From positions 17,845 through 81,844 of the forward strand of contig NZ_AKJF01000076.1 in assembly GCF_000282475.1 (NCBI RefSeq): a stretch of DNA of 64,000 nucleotides, written 5' to 3'. Source of the stretch: Pseudomonas sp. GM78. Its GTDB lineage: Bacteria > Pseudomonadota > Gammaproteobacteria > Pseudomonadales > Pseudomonadaceae. Of this stretch, positions 50,623 through 60,283 are shown piece after piece (the stretch's first letter is position 1; each line of letters starts with the position of its first letter). The notes beneath the pieces were generated by a model. It ran no database searches. It was not told the DNA's origin and was given only the letters and a program-made list of their open reading frames with translations. The position numbers and the translations under genes are program-made.

Positions 50623-52059
50623 TTAGCCCTCATCCCCCTCATCATCATCCCCACCATCAACCTTCATCCCCAGCTCCTTGATCTTGCGAGTCAGGGTATT
50701 GCGCCCCCAGCCCAGCAACACGGCCGCATCGCGGCGGCGGCCGGCGGTGTGCTTGAGGGCGGTTTCGATCATGATCCGCTCGAAGGTCGGCACGGCGCTG
50801 TCCAGCAGGCTGGACTGACCGCGAGCCAGTGCCTGGTCGGCCCATTGGCGCAGCGCCTGTTCCCAGTTGGTCACCGGAGCCGAATCCTGCGGAAGGCTCA
50901 GCAACTCCGGTGGCAGGTCGCCGATATGCACTTCGCGACCCGACGCCATCACGGTGATCCAGCGGCACGTGTTCTCCAGCTGGCGCACATTGCCCGGCCA
51001 TGGCAGGTTTTTCAGGTATTCCTCGGTTTCGTTTTTCAGCAGCTTCGGCTCGACCGCCAGCTCCTGCGCGGCACGGCCGAGGAAGTGCTTGGCCAGGGTC
51101 GGGATATCTTCGCGGCGGTCCGACAGGCGCGGTATGTGGATGCGGATCACGTTGAGACGGTGGAACAAGTCTTCACGGAATTTCCCGGCATTCACCAGGG
51201 TTTCAAGGTTCTGGTGCGTGGCGGCGATGATCCGCACGTCCACCTTGACCGGGACGTGACCACCGACACGGTAGAACTCGCCATCGGCCAGGACCCGCAA
51301 CAATCGAGTCTGGGTGTCGGCCGGCATGTCGCCGATTTCATCGAGAAATAGCGTGCCCCCGTCCGCCTGCTCGAATCGCCCGCGACGCAGGTTGGCGGCG
51401 CCGGTGAACGCGCCTTTTTCGTGGCCGAACAGCTCGGACTCCATCAGGTCTTTCGGGATCGCCGCCATGTTCAATGCGATGAACGGCGAAGCAGCCCGCG
51501 GGCTGTGGCGATGCAGGGCGTGGGCCACCAGTTCTTTACCGGTGCCGGATTCGCCGTTGATCAGCACGGTGATGTTGGAGTGGCTCAAGCGCCCAATGGC
51601 GCGAAACACTTCCTGCATCGCTGGTGCTTCACCGATGATTTCCGGCGTGCGGGTCAGTGCGACCGGGACTTCCAGACCTTGTTGTTCCTGAGCATGCTGG
51701 TTCGCGCGTTTGACCAGGGAAACCGCTTCGTCGACATCGAACGGCTTGGGCAGGTATTCGAAGGCGCCGCCCTGATAGGACGCGACAGCGCTGTCCAGAT
51801 CGGAGTGCGCGGTCATGATGATCACTGGCAGCCGTGGGTGTTGCTCGCGAATCCGCGCCAGAAGGTCCAGGCCGCTGGCACCGGGCATGCGGATGTCGGA
51901 GATGATCACGTCCGGCTGCTGGCGCGCCAGGCGGCTCATCACGCCATCGGCGCTGTCGAAGCTTTGCGTGGTCATGCCTTCCTGCTGCAAGGCTTTTTCC
52001 AGGACCCAACGGATAGAACGGTCGTCATCGACGATCCACACGGTTTCACTACGGCTCAT
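50623..52059 (-). CDS. ntrC: Nitrogen regulation response regulator
   Basis: A 478-residue sigma-54 activator. The receiver domain (1-120) has phospho-acceptor D55 (VIISDIRMPG). The AAA+ domain (about 140-380) has Walker A GESGTGKE (169-176), the sigma-54 loop GAFTGA (216-221) and Walker B ADGGTLFLDEIGDM. The C-terminal Fis-type HTH is AVLLGWGRNTLTRKIKEL. It is phosphorylated by NtrB when nitrogen is short and switches on glnA and assimilation genes. It overlaps ntrB by 4 nt. Likely direct targets in the window: glnA and the sRNA. Confidence 0.97.
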   Translation of the reverse strand: MSRSETVWIVDDDRSIRWVLEKALQQEGMTTQSFDSADGVMSRLARQQPDVIISDIRMPGASGLDLLARIREQHPRLPVIIMTAHSDLDSAVASYQGGAFEYLPKPFDVDEAVSLVKRANQHAQEQQGLEVPVALTRTPEIIGEAPAMQEVFRAIGRLSHSNITVLINGESGTGKELVAHALHRHSPRAASPFIALNMAAIPKDLMESELFGHEKGAFTGAANLRRGRFEQADGGTLFLDEIGDMPADTQTRLLRVLADGEFYRVGGHVPVKVDVRIIAATHQNLETLVNAGKFREDLFHRLNVIRIHIPRLSDRREDIPTLAKHFLGRAAQELAVEPKLLKNETEEYLKNLPWPGNVRQLENTCRWITVMASGREVHIGDLPPELLSLPQDSAPVTNWEQALRQWADQALARGQSSLLDSAVPTFERIMIETALKHTAGRRRDAAVLLGWGRNTLTRKIKELGMKVDGGDDDEGDEG

Positions 52060-53141
52060 GTCGATGTGGCTCCTTGTTCCAGTGGCAGAAAGATCGAGAA
52101 GGTGGTGTGGCCGGGGTGGCTGTCACATTCGATCAAGCCCTGGTGCTGGCTGATGATGTTCTGGGTAATGGCCAGGCCCAGCCCGGTACCGTCCGGACGG
52201 CCGCTGACCATGGGGAAAAAGATGGTTTCCTGAAGATCCGCAGGAATGCCTGGACCGTTGTCGATGATTTCGATCTTGGTCACCAGGCGATGGCGCACGT
52301 GGCCAATGGTGAACTGGCGCATGGCGCGGGTGCGCAGGCTGATGCGACCCAGGCGCAGCTCATTCTGGCTGCTGATGGCCTGCATCGCATTGCGCACGAT
52401 GTTCAGCACGGCCTGGATCATTTGTTCGCGATCGATCAGGACGTCTGGAATGCTCGGGTCGTAGTCGCGCACCAAAGTGATGCAGCCCTGGCTTTCGGCC
52501 TCGACCAGATGGCAGACGCGTTCCAGCACCTCGTGAATGTTGCACATGGCCAGCGATGGCAGCTTGTTCGAGCCGAGCATGCGATCGACCAGGTTGCGCA
52601 GGCGGTCGGCCTCTTCAATGATGACATTGGTGTAGTCGCGCAGGCTTTCTTCCGGCAGCTCGCGGGCCAGCAGCTGCGCCGCGCCGCGAATACCGCCCAG
52701 CGGATTCTTGATTTCATGGGCCAGACCGCGCACCAGCATCTTGCTGGTTTCCTGCTTTGAAAGCTGCGCTTCTTCCTTGGTGATACGCAGCAAGCGGTCG
52801 CGGGGGTGGACTTCGAGCAGCAGCAATGTGTCGCCGCCTGAAAGGATCGGCGTTACCGCGTAATCGACCGTGAGGGTCTGGCCGGTAAGTGCGGTAAGCA
52901 TCGCTTCGCGCTTGGTAAAGGGATGCGCTTGCTGTACCGCCTGGCGCAACGAATTCAGCGCCTCGGTGGATTCGGTAAACAGCTCGCTGATGAACTGCCC
53001 ATGGCTGCGCTGGCCGCTGATGGCCAGGAGCATCTCCGCCGCGGGGTTCATGTACTCAAGGCGCAGGTCGGCGTTGAGCAGGATGGTGGCGGTGGTCAGG
53101 TTGTCGAGCAGCAAGCGGTGTAGTGCGTCGCTGATGGTCAT
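52056..53141 (-). CDS. ntrB: Nitrogen regulation sensor histidine kinase
   Basis: A 361-residue cytoplasmic kinase/phosphatase for NtrC. The PAS domain (about 10-115, LRLEYMNPAAEMLLAISG) is followed by the H-box with H142 (LAHEIKNPLGGIRGAAQLLA). The N, G1 and G2 boxes of the ATPase domain are VLNIVRNAMQAI, IDNGPGIPA and GTGLGLAIT. The activity is set by PII proteins in this family. It is upstream of ntrC with a 4-nt overlap. Confidence 0.97.
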   Translation of the reverse strand: MTISDALHRLLLDNLTTATILLNADLRLEYMNPAAEMLLAISGQRSHGQFISELFTESTEALNSLRQAVQQAHPFTKREAMLTALTGQTLTVDYAVTPILSGGDTLLLLEVHPRDRLLRITKEEAQLSKQETSKMLVRGLAHEIKNPLGGIRGAAQLLARELPEESLRDYTNVIIEEADRLRNLVDRMLGSNKLPSLAMCNIHEVLERVCHLVEAESQGCITLVRDYDPSIPDVLIDREQMIQAVLNIVRNAMQAISSQNELRLGRISLRTRAMRQFTIGHVRHRLVTKIEIIDNGPGIPADLQETIFFPMVSGRPDGTGLGLAITQNIISQHQGLIECDSHPGHTTFSIFLPLEQGATST

Positions 53142-53330
53142 TCAGGACCTCTTTTGGCGCATGAATAAAGAGCTGATGCGAGCAAACTGCAAAAACCAAA
53201 CCAAGGCTCTGAAAAGAAGCGTTTAAGCGCTGAAACGGGCGTTTGACGCTCGATTGCGTGGCGCTTTGCCAGCTTTCGCGGGTAGTTTCGAACCAAAATG
53301 GGCTGCATCGCCCGCGTTGTGCAACCATTC

Positions 53331-53345
53331 GCACCAATATAGTGC
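53331..53345. promoter_or_regulatory. NtrC binding site upstream of ntrB
   Basis: GCACCAATATAGTGC, flanked by TTC and GAA, matches the NtrC consensus TGCACYATATTGGTGCA read on the other strand. It lies about 190 nt before the ntrB ATG and about 75 nt beyond the DUF4124 stop. No sigma-54 promoter was found between it and ntrB, so it may act as a repressing or remote site for ntrBC. Confidence 0.8.
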
Positions 53346-53419
53346 GAAAGCTTGGGCGAGGTTGGAAGAAGCGCAGAATCGCGCTTTTTTATTTGGCGGG
53401 GTTGTCCGAGAGCAATCGT

Positions 53420-53929
53420 TCAGCGCTTGTGCACGCGCTGCACGGTGAGGCTTATGGTCGGGCTCTGCTGCACGACGGTTTCGCCATTGATGACTTGCAC
53501 TGCGAGGCTATGCAAGCCGCGATCGATGTTCACCAGTTGCAGGATCGGTACGTTGCTGGGTTGTCCGTAGGGTTGGCCGTCGAGCAACAGTCGCAAGAGA
53601 TGCGAGCCTTGCAGGCGCGGTTTGATCAGCACGTTGACGGTGAAGTTGCCGTTGTTGGCGCGCAGGGCTTCGGTGGTGGGCAAGCCGGTGAGTTCCAGTA
53701 CGTCGTAGGCGATGCGGGGCTGATCTGGCGCATGGGGGGATGGGGGAGGCGCTTGCGTGGGGTGGGGCTGAACGCTGTTGAGCGGTGGCAGTTCGACGGG
53801 CTGCACGGTGACGCCATCAGGTGGTTGATTGCTATACGCCGTGTTGCCTTGGGCGTCGGTGTACTTATAGATCTGCGCTGTAGCGGGCAGGGCAATCAGC
53901 AGCAGAATGAAGAAAAAACCACGACCCAT
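53420..53929 (-). CDS. DUF4124 domain exported protein
   Basis: A 169-residue exported protein: signal peptide (residues 1-18, LLIALPATA), a DUF4124 domain near the N-terminus (QIYKYTDAQGNTAYSNQPPD), a Pro-rich linker (PHPTQAPPPSPHAPD) and a C-terminal beta-rich region (FTVNVLIKPRLQGSHLLRLL). DUF4124 proteins are common between glnA and ntrB in pseudomonads. The role is unknown. It is on the same strand as glnA and ntrBC, with about 280 nt before ntrB. Confidence 0.9.
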   Translation of the reverse strand: MGRGFFFILLLIALPATAQIYKYTDAQGNTAYSNQPPDGVTVQPVELPPLNSVQPHPTQAPPPSPHAPDQPRIAYDVLELTGLPTTEALRANNGNFTVNVLIKPRLQGSHLLRLLLDGQPYGQPSNVPILQLVNIDRGLHSLAVQVINGETVVQQSPTISLTVQRVHKR

Positions 53930-54043
53930 GAAATCGACCGGAAAGAAATACGATGGGTTGAAGCATATGTCAGGCTGGATGGTTATCCCAAACCCTTAAC
54001 ATTTGGGTGTGATTCACCAAGTCTCCCAAGCTTATCAAGTCCT

Positions 54044-54133
54044 TGTGGGAGCGGGCTTGCCCGCGAAAGCAATCTGTCTGACACATGGATGTTGGATGTG
54101 CCGACCTCTTCGCGGGCAAGCCCGCTCCCACAG
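54044..54133. repeat. REP pair (REPIN), GTGGGAGC type
   Basis: TGTGGGAGCGGGCTTGCCCG and CGGGCAAGCCCGCTCCCACA face each other across about 45 nt, between the DUF4124 gene promoter region and the glnA terminator. Confidence 0.9.
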
Positions 54134-54162
54134 GGTTCTTCGCAGGTTTAAAATCCTGGCAA

Positions 54163-54194
54163 TAAAAAAGGCCTCCCGAAGGAGGCCTCTTTGT
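54163..54194 (-). terminator. Terminator of glnA
   Basis: On the minus strand AGAGGCCTCC pairs with GGAGGCCTTTTTT across TTCG, followed by the T run. It lies about 30 nt past the glnA stop. Confidence 0.9.
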
Positions 54195-54221
54195 CACGCC
54201 GCTTGCGCAGGCGCTACCGGA

Positions 54222-55628
54222 TTAGCAGCTGTAGTACAGCTCGTATTCCAGTGGGTGTACGAAGGTACGTACCTTGATTTCTTCTTCGCTTTTCAGGGCG
54301 ATGTAAGCGTCGATGAAGTCGTCGCTGAAAACGCCGCCTTTGGTCAGGAACGCACGACCTTTGTCCAGCTCTTCCAGGGCTTCTTTCAGGCTGCCGCAAA
54401 CTTGTGGGATCTCTTTCGCCTCTTCAGGCGGCAGGTCGTACAGGTTTTTGTCAGCTGCATCGCCAGGGTGGATCTTGTTCTGGATGCCGTCCAGGCCAGC
54501 CATCAGCAGTGCAGCGAAGCACAGGTACGGGTTGGCAGCCGGATCCGGGAAGCGTGCTTCGATACGACGGGCTTTCGGGCTCGACACGTAAGGAATACGG
54601 ATCGAAGCCGAGCGGTTGCGAGCCGAGTAGGCCAGCATTACCGGAGCTTCGAAGCCTGGAACCAGACGCTTGTAGGAGTTGGTCGCCGGGTTGGTGAAGC
54701 CGTTCAGGGCCTTACCGTGCTTGATGATGCCGCCGATGAAGTACAGGGCGGTGTCGGACAGGCCGGCATAACCTTCGCCAGCGAAGGTGTTCTTGCCTTC
54801 TTTCCAGATCGACATGTGTACGTGCATACCCGAGCCGTTGTCGCCGTACAGAGGCTTAGGCATGAAGGTAGCGGTACGGCCGTAGGCATCGGCAACGTTG
54901 TGCACGACGTACTTCAGGGTTTGGGTTTCGTCGGCTTTCTTCACCAGGGTGTTGAACTTGACGCCGATTTCGTTCTGGCCGGCAGTTGCCACTTCGTGGT
55001 GGTGAACTTCGACGGTCAGGCCCATTTCTTCCAGTGCGTTGCACATGGAAGTACGGATTTCGTGGTCGTGGTCGAACGGCGGAACCGGGAAGTAGCCGCC
55101 TTTGACGCCTGGACGGTGGCCTTTGTTGCCGCCTTCGATGTCCTGGTCGGACATCCAGGAACCTTGTTCGGAGTAGATCTTGAACATGGAGCCGGAAATG
55201 TCGGACTTGAACTTCACTTGGTCGAAGATGAAGAACTCTGGCTCTGGACCGGCGAACACGGTGTCACCGATACCGGTGGATTTCAGGTGCTCTTCGGCGC
55301 GCTTGGCGATCGCACGTGGGTCGCGGTCGTAGCCTTGCATGCTCGAAGGTTCGATGATGTCGCAGACCAGGATCAGGGTCGGCTCTTCGGTGAACGGGTC
55401 CAGAACAGCGGTGGAGTCGTCCGGCAGCAGGATCATGTCGGAGGCTTCGATGCCTTTCCAGCCAGCGATGGAGGAGCCGTCGAACATTTTGCCGACTTCA
55501 AAGAAGTCATCGTCCAGCGCATCGCGAGCCGGCATGGTCACGTGGTGCTGAGTGCCCTTGGTGTCTGTGAAGCGCAGATCAATCCACTTGACGTCATGAT
55601 CTTTGATGAGTTGAACCGACTTCGACAT
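54222..55628 (-). CDS. glnA: Glutamine synthetase, type I
   Basis: A 468-residue GSI-beta enzyme that makes glutamine from glutamate, ammonia and ATP. The N-terminal beta-grasp has [23 protein letters not shown] is the catalytic-latch signature. [14 protein letters not shown] and the [16 protein letters not shown] signature bind metal and ATP. The adenylylation Tyr is in [15 protein letters not shown] (about residue 397). It has its own sigma-54 promoter and terminator, and NtrC is nearby. Confidence 0.98.
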   Translation of the reverse strand: MSKSVQLIKDHDVKWIDLRFTDTKGTQHHVTMPARDALDDDFFEVGKMFDGSSIAGWKGIEASDMILLPDDSTAVLDPFTEEPTLILVCDIIEPSSMQGYDRDPRAIAKRAEEHLKSTGIGDTVFAGPEPEFFIFDQVKFKSDISGSMFKIYSEQGSWMSDQDIEGGNKGHRPGVKGGYFPVPPFDHDHEIRTSMCNALEEMGLTVEVHHHEVATAGQNEIGVKFNTLVKKADETQTLKYVVHNVADAYGRTATFMPKPLYGDNGSGMHVHMSIWKEGKNTFAGEGYAGLSDTALYFIGGIIKHGKALNGFTNPATNSYKRLVPGFEAPVMLAYSARNRSASIRIPYVSSPKARRIEARFPDPAANPYLCFAALLMAGLDGIQNKIHPGDAADKNLYDLPPEEAKEIPQVCGSLKEALEELDKGRAFLTKGGVFSDDFIDAYIALKSEEEIKVRTFVHPLEYELYYSC

Positions 55629-55725
55629 AGTGTCCTCCGGGTGGATTAGGGCTGGTAGTGGATGCCCTTAAATGTTTGTGATGCCGGCGCGAATACTCTG
55701 CCAAGGCAACCTGCCTCACAAGGGA

Positions 55726-55740
55726 GCAAATTGCATGCCA
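55726..55740 (-). promoter_or_regulatory. Sigma-54 promoter of glnA
   Basis: On the minus strand TGGCATGCAATTTGC fits TGGCACG-N4-TTGC with 12 nt between GG and GC. It lies about 100 nt before the glnA ATG. No clear NtrC palindrome was found upstream by eye, although the AT-rich stretch to 55900 is of the right length to hold one. Confidence 0.82.
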
Positions 55741-55908
55741 GTGCCCCACCATGGGTTTTTTGCCCCAAATTCACGCTTATAGAGGTACAAAAGGCTTTAA
55801 AGCAGAAAATTGCGCCCCTTAATGTGGCGCCGAAATCGAAAATTGACCTGTTTTGGTGCGTGCAAAACCTTCTGCACATTAACTGGTTAAACCTTGAGCA
55901 ATTTCCGC

Positions 55909-55914
55909 TATAAT
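55909..55914 (+). promoter_or_regulatory. -10 element (TATAAT) before thiI
   Basis: A perfect TATAAT 42 nt before the thiI ATG, divergent from glnA. The -35 region is weak. Confidence 0.55.
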
Positions 55915-55956
55915 CCGCGCCCCCCTTTTTCGGCAGGCCTCGCGCGCGCTGTTTCC

Positions 55957-57411
55957 ATGAAATTAATCGTAAAAGTCTTTCCAGAGATCACCATCAAGAG
56001 CCGCCCGGTACGGATGCGTTTCATCCGCCAGTTGGCCAAGAACATCCGTGCCGTGCTCCGTGACCTGGACCCGGCTGTGGTGGTGAACGGCGTGTGGGAC
56101 AATCTCGAGCTGGAGACCCGCGTCAGCGACCCCAAGGCCCTGAAGGAGATGGGCGAGCGCCTGAGCTGCATGCCAGGTATCGCGCACTTCCTGCAAATCG
56201 ACGAGTACCCGCTGGGTGACTTCGATGACATCGTCGAGAAGTGCAAGCAGCACTACGGTGATGCACTGGCCGGGAAGATTTTCTCGGTACGTTGCAAACG
56301 TGCCGGCAAGCACCCATTTAGCTCCATAGACATCGAGAAATATGTCGGCAGCCAGTTGCGCCGTCAGTGCGGTGCCGCCGGAATCGACCTGAAAAAGCCT
56401 GAAATCGAAGTCCGTATCGAAGTTCGCGACCAACGGTTGTTCGTGATCCACAGCCAGCACAACGGTATCGGCGGTTATCCGCTGGGTGCGCTGGAGCAGA
56501 CGCTGGTGCTGATGTCCGGCGGTTTCGATTCCACCGTTGCGGCCTACCAGATCATGCGTCGCGGCCTGATGGCGCATTTCTGCTTCTTCAACCTGGGTGG
56601 GCGTGCCCACGAACTGGGCGTCATGGAAGTCGCGCATTTCATCTGGAAGAAGTACGGCAGCTCGCAACGCGTGTTATTTGTCAGTGTGCCGTTCGAAGAA
56701 GTGCTGGGAGAAATTCTCGGCAAAGTCGATAACAGTCATATGGGCGTAGTATTGAAGCGTATGATGTTGCGCGCTTCCTCCCAAATTGCCGATCGACTGC
56801 ACATCGAAGCGCTGGTGACCGGTGAGGCGATCTCCCAGGTGTCGAGCCAGACGTTGCCGAACCTGTCGGTGATCGATTGCGTGACCGACAAACTGGTCTT
56901 GCGCCCGCTGATTGCCAGCCACAAGCAGGACATCATCGACACGGCCAACGAAATCGGCACCGCCGACTTCGCCAGGCACATGCCGGAGTACTGCGGGGTC
57001 ATCTCGGTGAACCCCAAGACCGCTGCCAAGCGCCATCGCGTGGAGCACGAAGAGAAAGAATTCGACATGGCAGTCCTTGAGCGTGCGCTCGAGAACGCCA
57101 AGCTGGTACCGATCGATCGCGTGATCGACGAATTGGGCCAGGATTTGCAAATTGAAGAAGTCAGCGAAGCGCTGGCCGGTCAGATCGTCATCGACATCCG
57201 TCACCCGGATGCCGCTGAAGACGACCCGCTGGACCTTGCTGGCATCGAGGTACAAACGATGCCGTTTTATGCACTGAACGCTCGTTTCAAGGAACTGGAC
57301 CCTACTCGCCAGTACCTGCTTTATTGCGACAAAGGCGTGATGAGTCGCCTGCATGCCCACCATTTGCTCAGTGAGGGACATGCCAATGTGCGCGTTTATC
57401 GACCGAGCTAA
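55957..57411 (+). CDS. thiI: tRNA 4-thiouridine synthase / sulfurtransferase ThiI
   Basis: A 484-residue enzyme that makes 4-thiouridine in tRNA and supplies sulfur for thiamine. The N-terminal ferredoxin-like/THUMP region (about 1-165) binds tRNA. The PP-loop is SGGFDST (187-193). A C-terminal rhodanese domain carries the active Cys457 ([12 protein letters not shown]). The ATG at 55957 ([15 protein letters not shown]) was chosen; a longer frame crosses the promoter. Confidence 0.97.
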   Translation: MKLIVKVFPEITIKSRPVRMRFIRQLAKNIRAVLRDLDPAVVVNGVWDNLELETRVSDPKALKEMGERLSCMPGIAHFLQIDEYPLGDFDDIVEKCKQHYGDALAGKIFSVRCKRAGKHPFSSIDIEKYVGSQLRRQCGAAGIDLKKPEIEVRIEVRDQRLFVIHSQHNGIGGYPLGALEQTLVLMSGGFDSTVAAYQIMRRGLMAHFCFFNLGGRAHELGVMEVAHFIWKKYGSSQRVLFVSVPFEEVLGEILGKVDNSHMGVVLKRMMLRASSQIADRLHIEALVTGEAISQVSSQTLPNLSVIDCVTDKLVLRPLIASHKQDIIDTANEIGTADFARHMPEYCGVISVNPKTAAKRHRVEHEEKEFDMAVLERALENAKLVPIDRVIDELGQDLQIEEVSEALAGQIVIDIRHPDAAEDDPLDLAGIEVQTMPFYALNARFKELDPTRQYLLYCDKGVMSRLHAHHLLSEGHANVRVYRPS

Positions 57412-57550
57412 GTGCCCGGGGCTGTTTGCCTGTGGCTTGCGTCACCGGCCCCCCGACGCCGCCGTCAAGCTGTAACGGCAAGGCCTGACTCTACTGTAAA
57501 TCGCTGCCAAGACTTGTCAGCACACCGAATCCTCTGATCGAGATACACAA

Positions 57551-59371
57551 GTGATCGAAAATCTACGCAACATCGCCATCATTGCCCACGTTGACCATGG
57601 TAAAACCACCCTGGTAGACAAACTCCTGCGTCAATCCGGCACCCTGGAGCGCAACGAGCTCAACGACGAGCGCGTGATGGACTCCAACGACCAGGAAAAA
57701 GAGCGCGGTATTACCATCCTGGCGAAAAACACCGCCATCAACTGGAACGGCTACCACATCAACATCGTGGACACCCCGGGCCACGCCGACTTCGGCGGCG
57801 AAGTAGAACGCGTAATGTCGATGGTTGACTCCGTTCTGCTGCTGGTTGACGCTCAAGACGGCCCTATGCCGCAAACCCGTTTCGTGACCAAGAAGGCTTT
57901 CGAAGCCGGCCTGCGTCCGATCGTGTGCATCAACAAGGTTGACCGTCCAGGCGCGCGTCCGGACTGGGTTCTGGACCAGATCTTCGACCTGTTCGACAAC
58001 CTGGGTGCCACCGAAGAACAACTGGACTTCAAAGTCGTCTACGCCTCGGCCCTGAACGGTATTGCCGGTCTGGACCACAACGAAATGGCTGAAGACATGA
58101 CCCCGCTGTACCAGTCGATCGTCGACAACGTACCAGCGCCGGCTGTTGACCGTGACGGTCCGTTCCAGATGCAGATCTCCGCACTGGACTACAACAGCTT
58201 CCTGGGTGTTATCGGTGTTGGCCGTATCGCTCGTGGTCGCGTCAAGCCGAACACCCCGGTTGTGGCTATCGGCGCCGACGGCAAGAAGCGCAACGGTCGT
58301 ATCCTGAAGCTGATGGGTCACCACGGTCTGCACCGTGTAGACGTTGAAGAAGCGGCTGCAGGCGACATCGTGTGCATCAGCGGTATGGAATCGCTGTTCA
58401 TCTCCGACACCCTGTGCACCCCGGACAACGTCGAAGCGATGAAGCCGCTGACCGTTGACGAGCCAACCGTTTCCATGACCTTCCAGGTAAACGACTCGCC
58501 ATTCTGCGGTAAAGAAGGCAAGTTCGTGACTTCCCGTAACATCAAGGAACGTCTGGACAAAGAGCTGCTGTACAACGTTGCACTGCGCGTTGAAGAAGGC
58601 GACTCGGCTGACAAGTTCAAGGTTTCCGGCCGTGGTGAGCTGCACCTCTCGGTACTGATCGAAACCATGCGTCGCGAAGGCTTCGAAATGGCTGTAGGCC
58701 GTCCGGAAGTGATCATCCGTCTGGTTGACGGCGTGAAGCACGAACCGTACGAAAACGTCACCATCGACCTGCCGGAAGAATCCCAGGGCAAGGTGATGGA
58801 AGAGATGGGCCTGCGTAAAGGCGACCTGACCAACATGGTGCCGGATGGCAAAGGCCGTGTACGTCTGGAATACAACATCCCTGCTCGTGGTCTGATCGGT
58901 TTCCGTAACCAGTTCCTGACCCTGACCAACGGTGCTGGCATCCTGACTTCGATCTTCGACCGTTACGACGTGATGAAGTCCGGCGACATGTCCGGCCGTC
59001 AGAACGGCGTTCTGGTTTCGGTTGAAACCGGCAAGGCACTGACCTACTCCCTGGAAACCCTGCAGGCGCGTGGCAAGCTGTTCGTAGAACACGGTCAGGA
59101 AATCTACAACGGTCAGATCGTTGGTCTGAACAGCCGTGACAACGACCTGGGCGTCAACCCTACCAAGGGCAAGAAGCTCGACAACATGCGTGCTTCGGGT
59201 AAAGACGAAACCATCGCCCTGGTTCCACCTGTTCGCTTCACCCTGGAACAGGCTCTGGAATTCATCCAGGACGACGAGCTGTGCGAAGTGACTCCTAAGT
59301 CCATCCGTCTTCGCAAGAAGATCCTGGACGAAAGCGAGCGTACCCGCGCTGCGAAGAAAGCCAAGGCATAA
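57551..59371 (+). CDS. typA: Ribosome-associated GTPase TypA/BipA
   Basis: A 606-residue translational GTPase. G1 AHVDHGKTT (12-20), switch [14 protein letters not shown]3 [12 protein letters not shown] and G4 NKVDRPGA are intact. A domain II barrel and the BipA-specific C-terminal domain ([20 protein letters not shown]-like, then [11 protein letters not shown]-type end) follow. The start is GTG at 57551, with GAGATACACAA upstream. A terminator follows about 25 nt after the stop. Confidence 0.97.
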   Translation: MIENLRNIAIIAHVDHGKTTLVDKLLRQSGTLERNELNDERVMDSNDQEKERGITILAKNTAINWNGYHINIVDTPGHADFGGEVERVMSMVDSVLLLVDAQDGPMPQTRFVTKKAFEAGLRPIVCINKVDRPGARPDWVLDQIFDLFDNLGATEEQLDFKVVYASALNGIAGLDHNEMAEDMTPLYQSIVDNVPAPAVDRDGPFQMQISALDYNSFLGVIGVGRIARGRVKPNTPVVAIGADGKKRNGRILKLMGHHGLHRVDVEEAAAGDIVCISGMESLFISDTLCTPDNVEAMKPLTVDEPTVSMTFQVNDSPFCGKEGKFVTSRNIKERLDKELLYNVALRVEEGDSADKFKVSGRGELHLSVLIETMRREGFEMAVGRPEVIIRLVDGVKHEPYENVTIDLPEESQGKVMEEMGLRKGDLTNMVPDGKGRVRLEYNIPARGLIGFRNQFLTLTNGAGILTSIFDRYDVMKSGDMSGRQNGVLVSVETGKALTYSLETLQARGKLFVEHGQEIYNGQIVGLNSRDNDLGVNPTKGKKLDNMRASGKDETIALVPPVRFTLEQALEFIQDDELCEVTPKSIRLRKKILDESERTRAAKKAKA

Positions 59372-59391
59372 GATTTAGCCTCGGCTGAACG

Positions 59392-59430
59392 AAAACGCCC
59401 CCGGTCGAAAGGCCGGGGGCGTTTTTGTTT
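59392..59430 (+). terminator. Terminator after typA
   Basis: AAACGCCCCCGG pairs with CCGGGGGCGTTTT around TCGAAAGG, followed by the T run, about 20 nt after the typA stop. Confidence 0.92.
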
Positions 59431-59462
59431 GTCTGGGTTTTTTGTAGTGTTTGTCCGGGCCT

Positions 59463-59556
59463 CTTCGCTGGCAAGCCAGCTCCCACAGGGTTCGGTGTTG
59501 TACACAAATTATGTGAACACCAAAAATCACTGTGGGAGCTGGCTTGCCAGCGATGG
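59463..59556. repeat. REP pair (REPIN), GTGGGAGCTGGC type
   Basis: CGCTGGCAAGCCAGCTCCCA and TGGGAGCTGGCTTGCCAGCG face each other across about 40 nt, between typA and the convergent YkgJ-family gene. It is the GTGGGAGCTGGC variant also seen at 46.1 kb. Confidence 0.9.
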
Positions 59557-59589
59557 CGTCCGGTCAGCCGCCACAAAAACCAGAGATGA

Positions 59590-60027
59590 TCAGAAGCGCT
59601 CGATACTCCGCGAATTGGTCTCACGCACCACTTCCTTCGGCTTGTACGCGCAATACCCCGGCCGTGGGCCGATTTTCGGGTGGTTGCGGCACGTATCCGG
59701 GCGCTTTTCATAAATAGTGCACAGACGGCTCTTACGATCCAGGTACAGGCAATCGTTGTTGCTCATGCGCTGGAGGGTGAAGATCTCGGATTTCTGGTTG
59801 TAGCGCTCGACGATCCCTTCCTTCTGCAGGCGCTTGGCGATGTTCTTTGGCGGGTCGCCGCGTTCGAACTCGTCGACGATGCCGATGCGGATCAGGTCCT
59901 TGATCTTGACCTCGACCGGCAGGGTGCAACAGCTCGATAGGCAGGAGCCGCACATTGGGGCAGAGTACTTGGCCCAGGTATCGAGTCGGTCGATCTCCGC
60001 GGCGGCGATCAGGTTCGGCTTCATCAT
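59590..60027 (-). CDS. YkgJ-family cysteine cluster protein
   Basis: A 145-residue protein with the Cys pattern of the YkgJ family: CGSCLSSCC (26-34), then single Cys residues in NNDCLYLD, RLCTIYEKRPDTCRNHP and PGYCAYKP. The cluster probably holds a metal or Fe-S centre. Family members are thought to be Zn or Fe-S proteins of unknown role. The first of two adjacent ATG codons was taken. It is monocistronic, convergent with typA. Confidence 0.85.
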   Translation of the reverse strand: MMKPNLIAAAEIDRLDTWAKYSAPMCGSCLSSCCTLPVEVKIKDLIRIGIVDEFERGDPPKNIAKRLQKEGIVERYNQKSEIFTLQRMSNNDCLYLDRKSRLCTIYEKRPDTCRNHPKIGPRPGYCAYKPKEVVRETNSRSIERF

Positions 60028-60283
60028 CGGTTGTTACCAGCGTGTGCATCAGGGCGCGCGATCATACCGGGACTGGTGGATTTTTGAACAACCTTTCGCC
60101 AGTTTTTTTCACGGACATGCAGCAGCACCGCTAATCCGGCACGGCCCCTGCATTGATTCAGGTACACGACAATGCATTGCCGGCTTGACGCGCATTAACA
60201 GGAAAAACTGCCGAACCAGAGGCTATACCGTCTGTCAGACCGTCTAGTCTCAGACAATTCCAAGCTCGCTCGAGGTCCTATCG

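Noticed and set aside
55810-55830. GCGCC / GGCGC repeat upstream of glnA as an NtrC site
   Set aside because: The spacer is nine bases, whereas NtrC sites need five between the half-sites, and the half-sites lack the GCAC core.
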